Source: Eopsaltria australis (lineage: Eukaryota; Chordata; Aves; Passeriformes; Petroicidae). From it: a stretch of DNA of 64,000 nucleotides. The position numbers and the translations under genes are program-made. The notes under the pieces are model-generated. The model was not told where the DNA came from and made no database searches. It was given only the letters and a program-made list of their open reading frames with translations. Numbering within the stretch: position 1 is the first letter of the stretch; each line of letters opens with the position of its first letter. Location of the stretch: assembly GCA_034509425.1 (NCBI GenBank), contig JAVTVJ010000550.1, positions 2,546,994 to 2,610,993 of the forward strand. Reading direction: 5' to 3'. Below are positions 48,901 to 61,127 of the stretch, piece after piece.

Positions 48901-50682
48901 GCAACTGTCCAGGTAAAAGAAGGAGACTCTGCTCTCAACCACCAAAGCACATCATCTCAAGAAAGAATAAGTTCATAAGCAAGTTACCAAACGAAACTGC
49001 TTGCACATATCCTTTCTCCCCTAAAAGGACAAATTTTATTTTACTGAACTACTCCATCCTGGTGCACCCAGGACACAAAGCTCCCTCTCTATCCCAGGGA
49101 ATTGATGTATGGCTCTCAAAATGAAGGAACATACCCCAAGTGTGGAGGACAGAAAGTCGGAGGGAACATCTCTCCCTCCCACTGAATAGAAGTATTTAAT
49201 CAAGATGTTTCTGGACACAACAGGAAACCAAATTTTAAGTTGGCCAAGGCTAACCTTAATACAAATAAAATGACTAACATAAAATGGAGGCTTTTATAAA
49301 TATCATTTGCCTACTTGGCTGCAGAGGCAATTGAGTAGGACTTAGGGAATATGATTTCAGACCCCAGAAATCCTACATTTGATCTTAAATTTTTTTAGGC
49401 TCTCATTTGAAGTCTGTAATGATTCTCAAATCCATTCCAGGGAAGAGGATAAGTATCAGAAAACCTGGAAAGTAAATTTCCCAGAGCTCCTCAGGTTCTA
49501 TATACCTCTGACAGATTTTCTGTCAGAAGGATTTGACTCTGTATTTACCTGGTATTTCCATTCCATTTCTTTAGCAACACTGAAGTTCCTTTTCCTTGAG
49601 AAAATTCTAATCATAAATTTAAGGCAGTCCACAGTGTTAAAAAAAACCCAACAAAATATACTGAAGTTCAGGAGGGTTGGGATCTAGCCCAGAAAACTTG
49701 ATTGCAAAGCAGGGTTTTATTTATGTCAGCTTTGCTGAAAGCAACATTTCAAATTCTGATAGAAGACCTTTATATCTAGGTTCTACATTAAGCAGTCTGT
49801 TGTCTGGAAAATTATGCCAGTGAAAAGAAAACTGTTTTCTTAATTATCTCAACCCATTCTAGCCCACACAGTATTTTTTTTTAATGAGGCTCAACCTGTG
49901 CAGTTCAATGTATGTTTATTTTCTCAGAAAAGGGAAGAAGGAAGACTGGGGGACTTTTTATTATGTGATGAAAATAATGGAGCTCTGAAGGGGCTTTATT
50001 TTTGCAAGAGTTTAAGAATACGTGCAACAAAGTATGTCCCAAAGGACAGAGTGCAATTGCTCACAGAGAGATTTCTCCTGATAACATTTTTTTTCCAGGA
50101 TGTGATTTTTCTGGTAGAGGTAAATAATCCTTTAATGTGGACACTCAGTAATGGAAAATTTAACACTTTGCTAAGTCACTGTTACATTGAAAGACTATAT
50201 CGGGTCAGACACCCAGCTTCCCTGAATCAGCATAACCTTACTGAAAACATTCCAACAGAACTTTACTGTTTTACAGTGGCTAAAGGCCTAGATACAAATC
50301 TTCCAGAAACTAAACATCCAACTAAAATTGGATGTCCTCTCCATTCGTAGAAAAGCCTCTATTTATTGATACTTTGAATACACAGGAGGAGGTCAATACC
50401 TTTTTGCCTTCCTCACTCATGAAAGCCCATTATTTTTTATGCAGTTTAGTTTCAGTGAACAGGCTTGAGGCAATTAACTTAAAAACCCTTTTGATAAACA
50501 ACCGTATCCTCCATCATCTTTCTCCTGCAGTTACCTTTTTCCCGTTTCATGCAACATCAGTAGGAGACACATCATGCTAATCCCACCTGTCCACTTCCCT
50601 AAACACAAAACTTCTGAGGTTCAGTTATGTATTTCAGAAAGGAATTTGAAAGTAACAGGGACAGTAGTTTCTGTAATGGCAG
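42976..50682. other. Non-coding stretch, nothing recognised
   Basis: AT-rich, with one GTTT/poly-G microsatellite (listed) and a 7-bp hairpin at 45841-45860 (GCTTGGC, loop CCATAA, GCCAAGC). The longest frame (plus, 49898-50350, 150 codons) has no domain. It contains a splice-site-like pair around a 21-base segment, described in the findings. Frames near 43116-43406 (minus, 96) and 47187-47459 (minus, 90) are read as chance. Confidence 0.5.
43925..43955 (+). repeat. (GTTT)n followed by ten G
   Basis: About five GTTT units ending in ten consecutive G (43946-43955). Simple microsatellite with a G homopolymer, prone to length variation. Confidence 0.9.
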
Positions 50683-50698
50683 AAAAAAAAAAAAAAAA
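50683..50698 (+). repeat. Poly-A run
   Basis: Sixteen consecutive A. Two open frames lie upstream on the same strand (49898-50350 and 50332-50580), but no AATAAA is close and nothing recognisable suggests a retrocopy, so I call it a homopolymer. Confidence 0.8.
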
Positions 50699-53600
50699 GG
50701 AAGCATGAAACAGAGAGAAACTAGTTCTGATATTTTTTTCAGGAAGATACAACTAGTCTGTTCAACAAGTGACTGAAGTCACAGAATGCTAAGCATTGAC
50801 CCCTAACAGAGAAAAACCCACTTGCTATGTTAAAACCCATTTTATTTTACATCTCTCCAGAAACCACAAATGAGCAATTAGAAATAGCACATCTCTCCAC
50901 AGCAAGAACAAAGAGTACCACAGGTTGCTCCTCAGCATCTGATTTTGTCCTCTTGGAAGCATTTGATGCAGATCTGAGAGCTCCTAGCTCAGTTTGGGAT
51001 GTTCTTTGTTTCAAGAATCTGTTACATGTTGTATTATTCACTGGTGTGTTTTGTAATGTCAGGCACAATGCAATGAGGGTATTTCAAATTCACATGAAAG
51101 CAACAGAAGCTAACTTTGACTTTAACGCCATTGCTTTATTACTGCAAAATTGTGTTTTGAAGTGATTACTCAAATATGAATCAAAGGAAAAGGTATGCTG
51201 GGCATTGGATCTAATGAACATAAATCCACAAGGCGGTACAGCACAATGAGGATTCTGATTTATATATATTTCTTGTTGCTACTTGCACTTCTGGCTGCAG
51301 ATTCAAGTGCCTAGTATGCCTTAGAGCCATGATTCTTAAAGTAAAAATAAATGTTAAAAATCTTTATAAAAATTAATCTTTGTTACTTTTGAACCATGCA
51401 TGACTGGCTGCACACAGCACAGGCAGGAGAGGCTCTGTTCAAGGCTCTGCAGAACACTCTTCAGGGCAAACAGCAGACTGAACCAGACAAATCAATTTTT
51501 TGACAGAAGTAACACATATAAAAAGAGTAACAAAGAGCCTCAGCCACAGGTCACCAAAAGCATTGAAGCCTTTTTTGCTTCATAGATTAATATGGTTTAT
51601 GAAGAATATAAGGCATTCATCAACTCACAAATAAACTTTAAAGGAGTTTGTGCTGAGTTTTAATATATTGACTTTCTCTTTCAATAGTATTTTAGGGAAA
51701 TAAAATTATTATTTTACCTATTCATCCTGATTGTCAAGCTTTAAAGTTAGAGCCTTTCATGGCAACATTTTTCAGTGCTGAACATTTTTATAAATTCCAA
51801 TGACTTTTAAGAAGTGCTGTTTGCTATCTTTCCAGTACAGCTGTCCCCCTTCCTTGAAGTATGTGTATATGTACTTGACTAACTGAAAGGGAGACGTGTG
51901 GAGCAGTTTGTATGTAATCCAACATTTCAGCATTTTCATCATTTGCTGGAGACATAGCTCAGCTCAAATGCATTTCTAGTAAGACTGATGCAGTTGAAAG
52001 TAGGGAGATATTGTGAGCCTAACTGCTATAACACAGCACAATTGTCCCCATCTGTTTAAATCTATAGTTTCATTAAGTGAGGAGCAAAGAGGCTGGAGCA
52101 TGCATACACACTGACCACAATATGTACAGTAAGGAACTTTATCTGGGGGGCTCTTGTCCCAAAGTGTATGAGATGCTTTTTGTATCATGTAATCTCAGGA
52201 CAATACGTGGGGGACAGCAGGGAACACCATCAGTGGAAAGAGAAGAAAAAGAGACAGTGTTGCACCTAATGGTGAAAGTATTTGATTTGCCTATAATAGT
52301 AGCCTCGACTTTTCATTTCATTTTAATTTATTGAATTTCTTTGTACAACTGTTCTTAGAACCAGAAAAGAGTCTAAGTACCTAAAGTTAAAACTTTATTT
52401 TTAAAAACTACTGCTTCTATTTTTAGTGCTTAAAACATTTTAAATAACCTTGACACCCATCTTCCAAAAACTCCAGTGTATCAGTTCTCTACCAGAAAAA
52501 CCTGTTAATCTATAATTAAAGAGTAATGTGGGAGATGCTATGGCAATTGGCTTGTACTATTTGCAGCATTAGATTATTTTCTTTAACCTGACTTCAGTTG
52601 TTTAATGATCAAAAATACCTATCTTAGCAGGAAAAATCTCTTTTTCAGAGCTTAAGTATTTCTAAAATTATCCAGGAAAATAGCAGACTTACAGAGTAGT
52701 AGACAGGTCATCTTCCATAGGCTCAGTTCTGTTGTACTTAATCATGCAGAGACCAGTGGTGTCCTTAGCATGCATCAGAAATGTGGATAAATACCACTGA
52801 CATTACTAATGCATCAGGATTTATACATGCAGCTGACAATACAATTAGCAGCAATATCCATTCCTTTAGTGATAAACTGAGCTAAGAAAAAAACAGCACA
52901 GCAAATATCAAAAACAATTCCCAATACTATGATGTTCCATCAGAAAGAAATTGCTTCATTTTTTCCTTACAAAATAGTCAAGAGAAAACAAGAAAATTAA
53001 CATCCTAAAGAATGTAAAATGTAAAATTGACACAGTCCTAGCGTATGTTGGTTAAAAAGTTATGATGCAAACCTGAACTGGAAGAGACATCTTCACTACA
53101 AGAAATTCACAAATAAACAGTGATTGCTCCCTAAAGATTTCTGACAGGTAGAACACAAAGGTAGCACATATTTATAGAGGGATACATATGATAAAGAGGG
53201 AAAGAGAAATAAATTATCTGGCAAATGAAGCAGATCCTCTTTGTCCCACATTTAAAGCATCACATCCTGTGAAATTTCAGCTAATAGCCATGAAGTCCAG
53301 AAAATTAGTTCTATATCTAGGATGGAAAAAGCATTTGCCAACCTTTACAGAAATTTGCATCGCAGAATGACCATATATACATATTAAAAGGAAACTCAAT
53401 CTACGAAACAGTTGCAACAAACAGCCTTTAGGAGGAAAGTTATAGTTCCACTCCTGTATTTTCCCAAGCCAGTCTTCAGCACTCTAAAACATTATGCCAG
53501 GAAAGAAACAACACATGCTGGGGATCCCACTATCTTCCACCAGGACGCAGGTCCCACCTTGTGTGTGTGTTGCAGGGAGAATTCTCCTACTTGCTGTTGG

Positions 53601-55611
53601 ACACCAGTGGAATCCCCAGAACAGCTGAGGTGAATTTTATAGATAGCAGCTGACCTGAAATAGTTTTGAGGTGGCAAAAGCATGTCCTACTTAGTTAAGA
53701 TAAATACATGAAACTTTAACATCAGGATCACACCAAACACAGATAGCAAATATATTCTTTGTTGTTTCTGTGCCTTGGGCATCCAAGGACCCCAAAGGCT
53801 TCTGAGTAGCAGACAAGAAGTGCAGAACCCGTGGAACAGAACAAACTGGAGAGAAAATTCTGTACCACCATTTCTTGATGGCTTCAAATTACCAGTAATG
53901 AATATGCCATCAAAATTAACATGACTTTCCTGGAGACCAGGAAATGCTAAAATATGCTACACCAGAAGCAGAAAATACAAATAAATTTTTCAGTTTTCAT
54001 TTAAAGTACCACATTCCAGTTTAAGCAGTATTGTTATGTTGCTTCTCATTTCTAAGCAAAAATAGACTCTGTTTTGAATGTTCAATTATTACTTTCTCTG
54101 GTTTTAACTTGTGGTTATAGGTGAGCTTATACATTTCCTGGGAGATTTTTTTACTTGTCATCATAGTCAAGTTATAATGCCTTATAGACCACAGCACACA
54201 AAAAATGCTGCTTTAAACAAGGAAGGCCATAAACTTTATGACAAACTTTGTGTCATACTACACATAGCATTTTTTTCTTACTGACAGCCTTTAAAAACTT
54301 CTATATATCTGGAACAAGTTTGGATTTATATAAGCAGTGACAGCAAGACTAAAGCACATCTAGGACAGAGAAAATGCATTATTTTCACTTTTCAGAAAGA
54401 AGAAGTGTCAAAATACCATATATACAAGATGTAGTATATTACTTATACTGTCGTTATTTTCAATTGAACTGTAAGGCTATGTACGTCCACCCTTTTCCTC
54501 CTCAGTCCTTAAGACTTTGAGGTTGCCGCTGGTGCTGTCATTTGAAATGCTATCAGGGATCTAGGATCTCAGTTGTTTATTGGACAAAGTGTTTTGGAAG
54601 TTTCCAACCCACTTACCTGGCAGGGATGTTCTTAATCAAATGAGGCTGGAGATAATAAGTGGGTAGGGAACTGGAAACTCTTTCCACACCCTGAGAACTT
54701 TACATTTCCCACCTGTCTTCCCTATATAGCAGTTCCCCATGCTAGCGTTGAACCTAATTCCAGGAAGGGGAATGATGCTATTTTTACATAGAAATATGCA
54801 TCCTTCTAAGTTTCAGCTTCACATTTCTCTGAAGAAAGAAAGGCTCATGTGACTTAATTCTAGAGGCAGCTGAGAGTAAAATCTTTTCTGTCATGCTTCA
54901 TTGTGAATGACAATGCTTATAATATCTCTGTAAGATGTAATTTTTTCATGTCAATAGTAATTTGATATTCATAATCTAAGCAATAATTATCCTTTGTAAA
55001 TGCCCTTGTTTTTGGCTGCCACTCTCTTTATGGTTGTTTCAATTCACCATCTTCAGAGTGTAGAGAAAAGAAATACAGCAATTTATTCCAATGAAGAAAG
55101 GAGAAAAGAGATTTTTGTTTTATGGAAAAAATGTAAAAAAGCTGGAGGGGTTAATACAATTAACCTAGTGCTTGAGGCCTTTCCTATCTTCAAATTTATT
55201 TCTAGTGTTCTGAAAAAAGCCCAAAAATCTATTTGCATCAAAGAGGAGGAGGTTCTATATCTTTCATATGTAATTTCATTTCTTTGTTATACTTTTATCT
55301 GTGTAATTGTGTAGAGTGGACTGTGGAACTTCCTCTTTGAGTAGATTCTTCACTGAAAATAGTTTACCTGCTTGAAGAAAGGCAATTGACGTTGATTTAT
55401 ACGCCCTAACTAAAAGGCATGGCATCACATTGTTCTATATGTATAAGAACCCATTTGTACAGAATATGGGGTAGGGGGTGAGAAGGGATTTCCTTTCAGC
55501 TGCTATTGAACAGCTGACCTAAAGCCTGAAGACTCTAACTTGGTGTTTTTAGCATTACACATGCATGTAGCTCTGCCTTGTCTCCTTACATTGTTACACT
55601 TAAGGCTGCAG
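50699..55611. other. Non-coding stretch, nothing recognised
   Basis: No gene, transposon or RNA recognised. Frames 50827-51165 (plus, 112 codons) and 55000-55314 (plus, 104, Lys/Ile-rich) have no domain. 54480-54780 is slightly GC-richer and non-repetitive without a clear motif. Confidence 0.55.
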
Positions 55612-55636
55612 GGATAATATGCTCTGCATATTATCC
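55612..55636. repeat. Perfect 11-bp hairpin, 3-base loop
   Basis: GGATAATATGC, loop TCT, GCATATTATCC. The arms pair perfectly. No T run follows on either side, so it is not a Pol III-like terminator, and no small RNA is evident. Confidence 0.9.
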
Positions 55637-58014
55637 AGCTCCTAGGTGTACCTGCAGCTACACATTATTTGCAAGCAGGCCTGACTCCTGCTTTTCTACT
55701 TTATTCATTATCAAGGGTTATTGGAAAGCAGACTTTTAGTCCCATTCAGCATACCTGTGCAAATTAAAAGCCATTTCAATCCAGCATACGTGATACACAA
55801 GTGGGCAAGTGACCTACAGCAGGAGATCCCACAGTCAGACGGGTCTTCCATACTCCTGTCTCTCCCCAGCAGGCAGCTTCCTGGGATGCTGTCACAACAG
55901 GTTTGGCAAAACTTCTGCTCCTCTGTTGTTTTACCTTTGTTAGAAAAGGAAAAGCTCTAAAAGAAGCATAAAATTTGTACAGTTTACACAGAGAGAGAGA
56001 AAAAAATCCAGTCTTTCATCCATCATCATAGAGACTGCTGTGCCGAGATTCACTGGGAATTAAAAAGTGTGCAAGGCAAGATATCCCAATCATTCACCCC
56101 TCTGAGATTAACTACATGTCCAGCTGTTTCTCTGACACAAATCCTTCCTCTTTTCCTCTTCCTGTATCCCAAATGGCAGATGAGATGAAAACTTACCAGA
56201 AATATGAGAAAAAGTAAACAGGGTGACTCTCATAATTCTCTGACTGGCCACACTGGTAGGTTCTCACAAAATGGCAGCTACCTCTTCTAGGAGTAACCTA
56301 CCTCTGCTTAAATGGGTCCCTTTCCATAGCAGAGTGAACCACCTATAAAGATGAAACAATTGCAATAATTAGTAAAACTACTGTCCAAATGCATTGCATG
56401 CAATCCACAAATAGGATGTTTACATTTAGTACCTTTAGCTGAAAGCACAAGAACTGTCTTCCAAAAAGGTGGTGCTCCTGAGGTCTTCTCCACACTCTGG
56501 CTTGGTAGGATAAATGGGAAGTGGAGATGTTGGAAATAATTAAAACCCCTGAAAACTACTTTCTTCCTCCGGGAAGTGCCAACATCATATGCAGACTCAG
56601 GATCAGCCTCCAAATTTTATTTGCTTCTCCTATGCAAAGTGATTTCCCTTGATCACAACAAAGATTCCAGCCTCTGTCCCCCAACGCTTACTTTCTTGGC
56701 TCTTTCTCTCAGGTGAGCCAGCTTCCAGCAAGCACATATCTGGTCACTAATCAATCCCTTTGATGGGCTTGAAAGATGCAAGAAGGGCCACCATGTGTGA
56801 GATTCGCCACCACAACAGTTCCTCTGCCTCACCTGATCCTGACTTGCTCCCAGTGCTCCTACTGCTCTTGATCTTTTTCTCTGTATGTAGTCACTTGTAG
56901 TTCATTGCCATAACTATACATTTTCGTCTTCTGAGAGAATATAACTGGACAGTGTGGTGCTGTCTCACGTGTGTCATGTCTCATCCACATGGCACACTCA
57001 GGAAAATTCAGCTATATTATCCTTTCAAGTGAATTAGTTGAACTACATTAAAAACCTAGCATAAATGCGACCTAAATTTGTTGTAGCTTAATATGTTGCA
57101 GAAACAAATGAAGCAAAATTAAATTAGGCCATGTATTTGTTGGTTTTTTTTTTAAATATGTGGTTCCACAGGGCTGAAATATTATTTACCTAAGGTATGT
57201 TCAGTTTATACCTTTGTTAGTCTGCACAGGCAAACCCTCACAATCCAGGAATTACTATCCAAGACAATTTTCCTACACATGCAAGTTCAGGATCTCAGGG
57301 CAGGTTGCTTGATGAAAAAAATGAAAGCAGCCAAAGTACTGCTCTCAGTTTTCCATTAGAATATGGCTCCCTGAACCCTCACTATCACTGTGTGGGGACT
57401 GAATTCCCAAAATCTATGTGCCTGTCTTTGACCTCCACCTTCTAAGACACTTTCCTCGTGAAAAAATATGCATATCAAAACAAATAATCTTCAGAAAGGA
57501 GGGGAGAAAGGTGGCATAAACTAAAAGAGTGAAATGCAGCCAGAAAGTAAACACAGGTAAAAGAAATACAATCATTTCAGTGGGAAACAAAACCAGGAGG
57601 ATCAACTCTGTGTAATTTCAGTTAGACTGAACTATCCAGGGGGTATAATGCAGTGAAGGAAGAGAGGGAATAGAGGAGAAGGGTTAGTTATCTTCATACT
57701 AACTTTTAAAGTTAATAAATGCACTCATCTATGAAAAACAAGAGATGGCCGGGGAAGAGCTCCAATAAGCAGCAAGCAGGGAGCCAGTCTTGAGACACTT
57801 ACCAAAATGTAAGGGAAAAAAAGGGAGGAAAACAAAAGACATCAACTGAGACCAGAAACCCTAATGCAGTCGCGGGCAACCATGTCAATTACAGACAAGA
57901 ACAAGTCCCCACTCCTGAGGACTCAGGTGCAAAACATCTTTTTCAGTGCCAAAGTCATCAAAAGCCAGAAGCATCCGTTCTTGTGATCCCAATGGTTTTT
58001 GACGAGAAGGTGCT

Positions 58015-58033
58015 GGGCTGCAGGGGGCGCTGT
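58015..58033 (+). promoter_or_regulatory. Strong CTCF-like motif
   Basis: GGGCTGCAGGGGGCGCTGT contains AGGGGGCGCTG, the core of the vertebrate CTCF consensus (CCA-x-x-AGGGGGCGCTG). It sits in a local CpG-containing patch (58005-58130) within AT-rich DNA. Binding is inferred from the motif alone. Confidence 0.5.
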
Positions 58034-60398
58034 GCACCCATCATTTCGGTGCAGCAGCTGATAAAGGGAATGTGCTCCTCCAAACGACAGTGACGTCTCA
58101 GAGGAGCGTTCCTATAGCAGCAGCAGTGCACAGACACCATAGGGCTCAGTGGAACCATACTGTTGGTTACATTTCAGGCTGCGTTTATTCTGTAGGTTTG
58201 CCAGCACTCTCACTGCTACGTTGCAAGTGTGCTCCCAGACACTTCAGTTTTGTCTCATCTGCACACCGTGTTCAATTTGAACTGATGCAGTACTTCTATT
58301 CTCATTTAGCACAGAAAACCTATCCTTCTTCCAAGGTGAAGAGCCAAACACTGAAAAAAACCACATGGTTTAAAAAACTCATTAACTGATGACTGCACCT
58401 TCTTCCAAATTGCACCAAAAGCCTCTACCAGCACAAAGAATGCCCAGATGAGTAACTGTTCAATTTACCATCAGTATCAAGGAGATAAAATGTCTTAAAA
58501 ATGCTTTATGGCCAGTCACATCAAAATAAATTTAAATTTATAGTATCCATATGGCCAACATACAACTAGTAATGTTACAACAGGAATGCACCAGTAATAC
58601 TTGTATTTGGAAACTTTAGAAGTTTTACAGTGACCTATGAGATTGTAGAACATGCAGTGTGTCTGCTAATTTTGTCAATCTAGATTTATGATTCATTTAA
58701 GCAAAAAAGGAGTAGAGACTCCAGCTTAAAAAAATGCAGTATATATTCCATTTAATAGATAACTACACAGACTGGATGTAATTGATTGAGTGAATTCTGG
58801 TACAGATATGCTTTTTCCTGCAATGCACAAGAATGGAAGGTAGGACACCAGCTATAGGAGGAATAGGAATGAACAGGAGGTGGAAACAATCATTATGGTC
58901 ATTCCTATCTAAGCTCATGGTGATTTATGACTTAGATATATTCATCTAAAGAAAAGACTGAGTTGTTAGTAGTGGAGGGTATTTTAAGCGATCAGCTCTA
59001 CAGACACATACTTAACACACAAGTGCTTGGATATGGCACTGATGAAAACTAATATAAAAACCTGGCTGCAACAACATTCATCAGAGTGAGCAGTCTTGAC
59101 AAGACCTCTGAAATCCCCTGCTTCAGCTGAGAAAAAAACTCTTGCTCTTTCCAGGGCTATGCTAAAGAATAAAACCAGCAGTTTGACCACATATTTCAAG
59201 CCAAATTTTGCTAGACAAGAAAGCTAATAATTTAGGCATTTTGTGACAATGTGCTTTGAGTCAGGCCTAATATAAGGCAGAAAGGAATCTTGTGATTATA
59301 CCAGGAAAAACCCATAAGTAAATACTCTAGAAACGTTATTAATGGAGTAGAAGAGGCATTACAGCTGGACAGTCTTTGAAAGCTTATTTGTCAAGGTTTC
59401 TGTCTTGCCCAGTTGTTATTTAATGTCACTTGGCAAAACTCTGTTTTGACCAGAGATCACAGAAGACTAATTTACTGACCATTTCCCCCATTTTTTCTCA
59501 AAAGCAATTGTCCATATTAGTTGAGTCCCAGTACTGTTAAAATCATTCATTTAGAGAATCAACAATGGAGAACATGTAAAGAAACTATTTATTAAATATA
59601 AATATAAATCAACATGAGCAGATCAAGAAGTTTGAAGAAGGAATTAGTAGTGCAAACATATGACATTCACATTTAAATGAGAACATGGAGGTAACTTTTT
59701 AATATGCTTTACATGTGTGTGGTAAAGGGAATGTCCAGGGACAAAGAAATATAAATATTCCCTGACATCCATCAAACAGTACCTTCTAGAGGTTAATGAT
59801 TAAAAATCTCTGAGGGATCCCAGTCTCAAATTTGGTTGCTTTGTGAAACTGTCGCCTCCTTGGCTTGTACACACTTGGGCATAGCAGTCATTGTGGTATG
59901 GACCTGCAAAAACCAAAGCTTGCTTCTTCTTCAAACACAGATGGAGAAACTACTTTGGTTTCTTAACTATTAGCCTAGAAAACACCATCTCAATCGTGCC
60001 TGATTGGGTTTGGGGAAGAAGAATATACACCGCAGCCCAAAAGCAAAATTCAGATTTTGTATCTTCCTATTATCTGAGAACAACCAGAACACAAGTTGGT
60101 GCTACTTGCTTTTTCTTCAAGAGGAAGCTAATTCTTTTGCATAGTGCATTAAAATAGCATGTGTAGCATATATGCAGTAGGAATTGATCAGTGCTGCTCT
60201 CATGAGCTGCAAAGGGTCATATTCTTACATGACACCACCAGAAACTGCATGGAAAATCAGCAGAAAAAGAAAGTATTGGCTTACCATATAAGACTACTTC
60301 TTACTTCATTCCTACTTCCCAGGTATTTCAAGAGCCACAGAAAAATATATCTGTAAGAGAAGAAAAAAGGTTTTAGTTAGCTTAAGTCTTGAGACTTT

Positions 60399-60421
60399 AT
60401 TTTTGTTTGTTTGTTTGTTTG
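60399..60421 (+). repeat. (TTTG)n microsatellite
   Basis: About five TTTG units after a T run. Confidence 0.85.
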
Positions 60422-60687
60422 ACATGCAGACCATGCATTTCAACCAAGAATCCTAGATATCTTCAGGATTAGCTTCTGGTGCAACATTCAAGAAGAAATA
60501 CATGGGAAGGCATTTTAAGGTTTTCCTGTTTGAAGTTCAGAGAGAAGTAATAAACAAGTTTCCCTATCATTGTCCAATGTCTCCTGTCTGTGCATACACA
60601 TGCTTATCACCAGGGTTCTTTAGCCAGGATGACCTCTTTTTACATGTTGATTACACTTTAATTTAGTCAGCCAAGGACAAAAAAATT

Positions 60688-61127
60688 GCCCAGAGTCAAC
60701 AAAGCTGAAGAAGGGTCTGGGCACAAATTGTAGGAGGGAGCTGGGGGTGTTAAGCCTGGAGAAAAGGAGGCTCAGGGGAGACCTTATCGCTCTCTATAGC
60801 TGCCTGAAAGGAGGGCAGAGCCGTGTGGGGGTCAGTGTCTTCTCCCAGACAACCAGAACCAGGACAAGGGGAAATGTCCTTAAGCAGTACCAGGGGAGGT
60901 TTAGATTAACTCTTAAGAAAAAATTCTTCACTAAAAGGGTGGTCAGGCACTGGAATTGGCTCTCTGGGAAGTTATGAAGTTACCACCACTGGAAGCGTTC
61001 AAAAGGCATGTGAATGTAGCACCTGGGGATATGGTTTAGTGGTGAAGATGTCAGAGCTGGGATAAGGGCTGGAATCAATGACCTTAGAGGTCTTTTTCAG
61101 CCTCAATAATTCTATGACTCTATGATT
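60688..61127 (+). mobile_element. CR1 LINE, 5'-truncated 3' end
   Basis: About 440 bp of the 3' end of an avian CR1 non-LTR retrotransposon in plus orientation. It opens with GCCCAGAGTCAACAAAGCTG, then AGGGTCTGG and GGGAGCTGGGGGTGTTAAGC (the CR1 AGGGAGCTGGGG...CTGGAG block). The end of ORF2 follows: the plus-strand frame 60747-60977 (76 codons) reads FSQTT, TRTRGN, FFTKRV and HWNWL, matching the usual C-terminal region of CR1 ORF2. The 3' UTR follows (ATATGGTTTAGTGGTGAAG, AATGACCTTAGAGGTC) and ends in the diagnostic octamers ATTCTATG ACTCTATG ATT. Almost all of ORF2 is missing, as is usual after abortive reverse transcription, so the copy is immobile. The intact tail octamers but diverged body suggest moderate age. 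Confidence 0.95.

Larger units (their letters stand above)
55637..60687. other. Non-coding stretch containing a CTCF-like site
   Basis: No gene or transposon recognised. Frames 56308-56613 (minus, 101 codons) and 58072-58389 (plus, 105) lack domains. The CTCF-like motif at 58015-58033 and the TTTG repeat at 60399-60421 are listed separately. Confidence 0.55.

Noticed and set aside
49898..50350. 150-codon plus-strand open frame
   Set aside because: No recognisable domain; kept only as the context of a possible micro-exon.
50683..50698. Poly-A tail of a processed pseudogene
   Set aside because: No AATAAA nearby, no recognisable gene upstream and no target duplication seen.
23327..58033. Loop anchored by the two CTCF-like sites
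   Set aside because: The motifs face away from each other (minus then plus), not the convergent arrangement of loop anchors.
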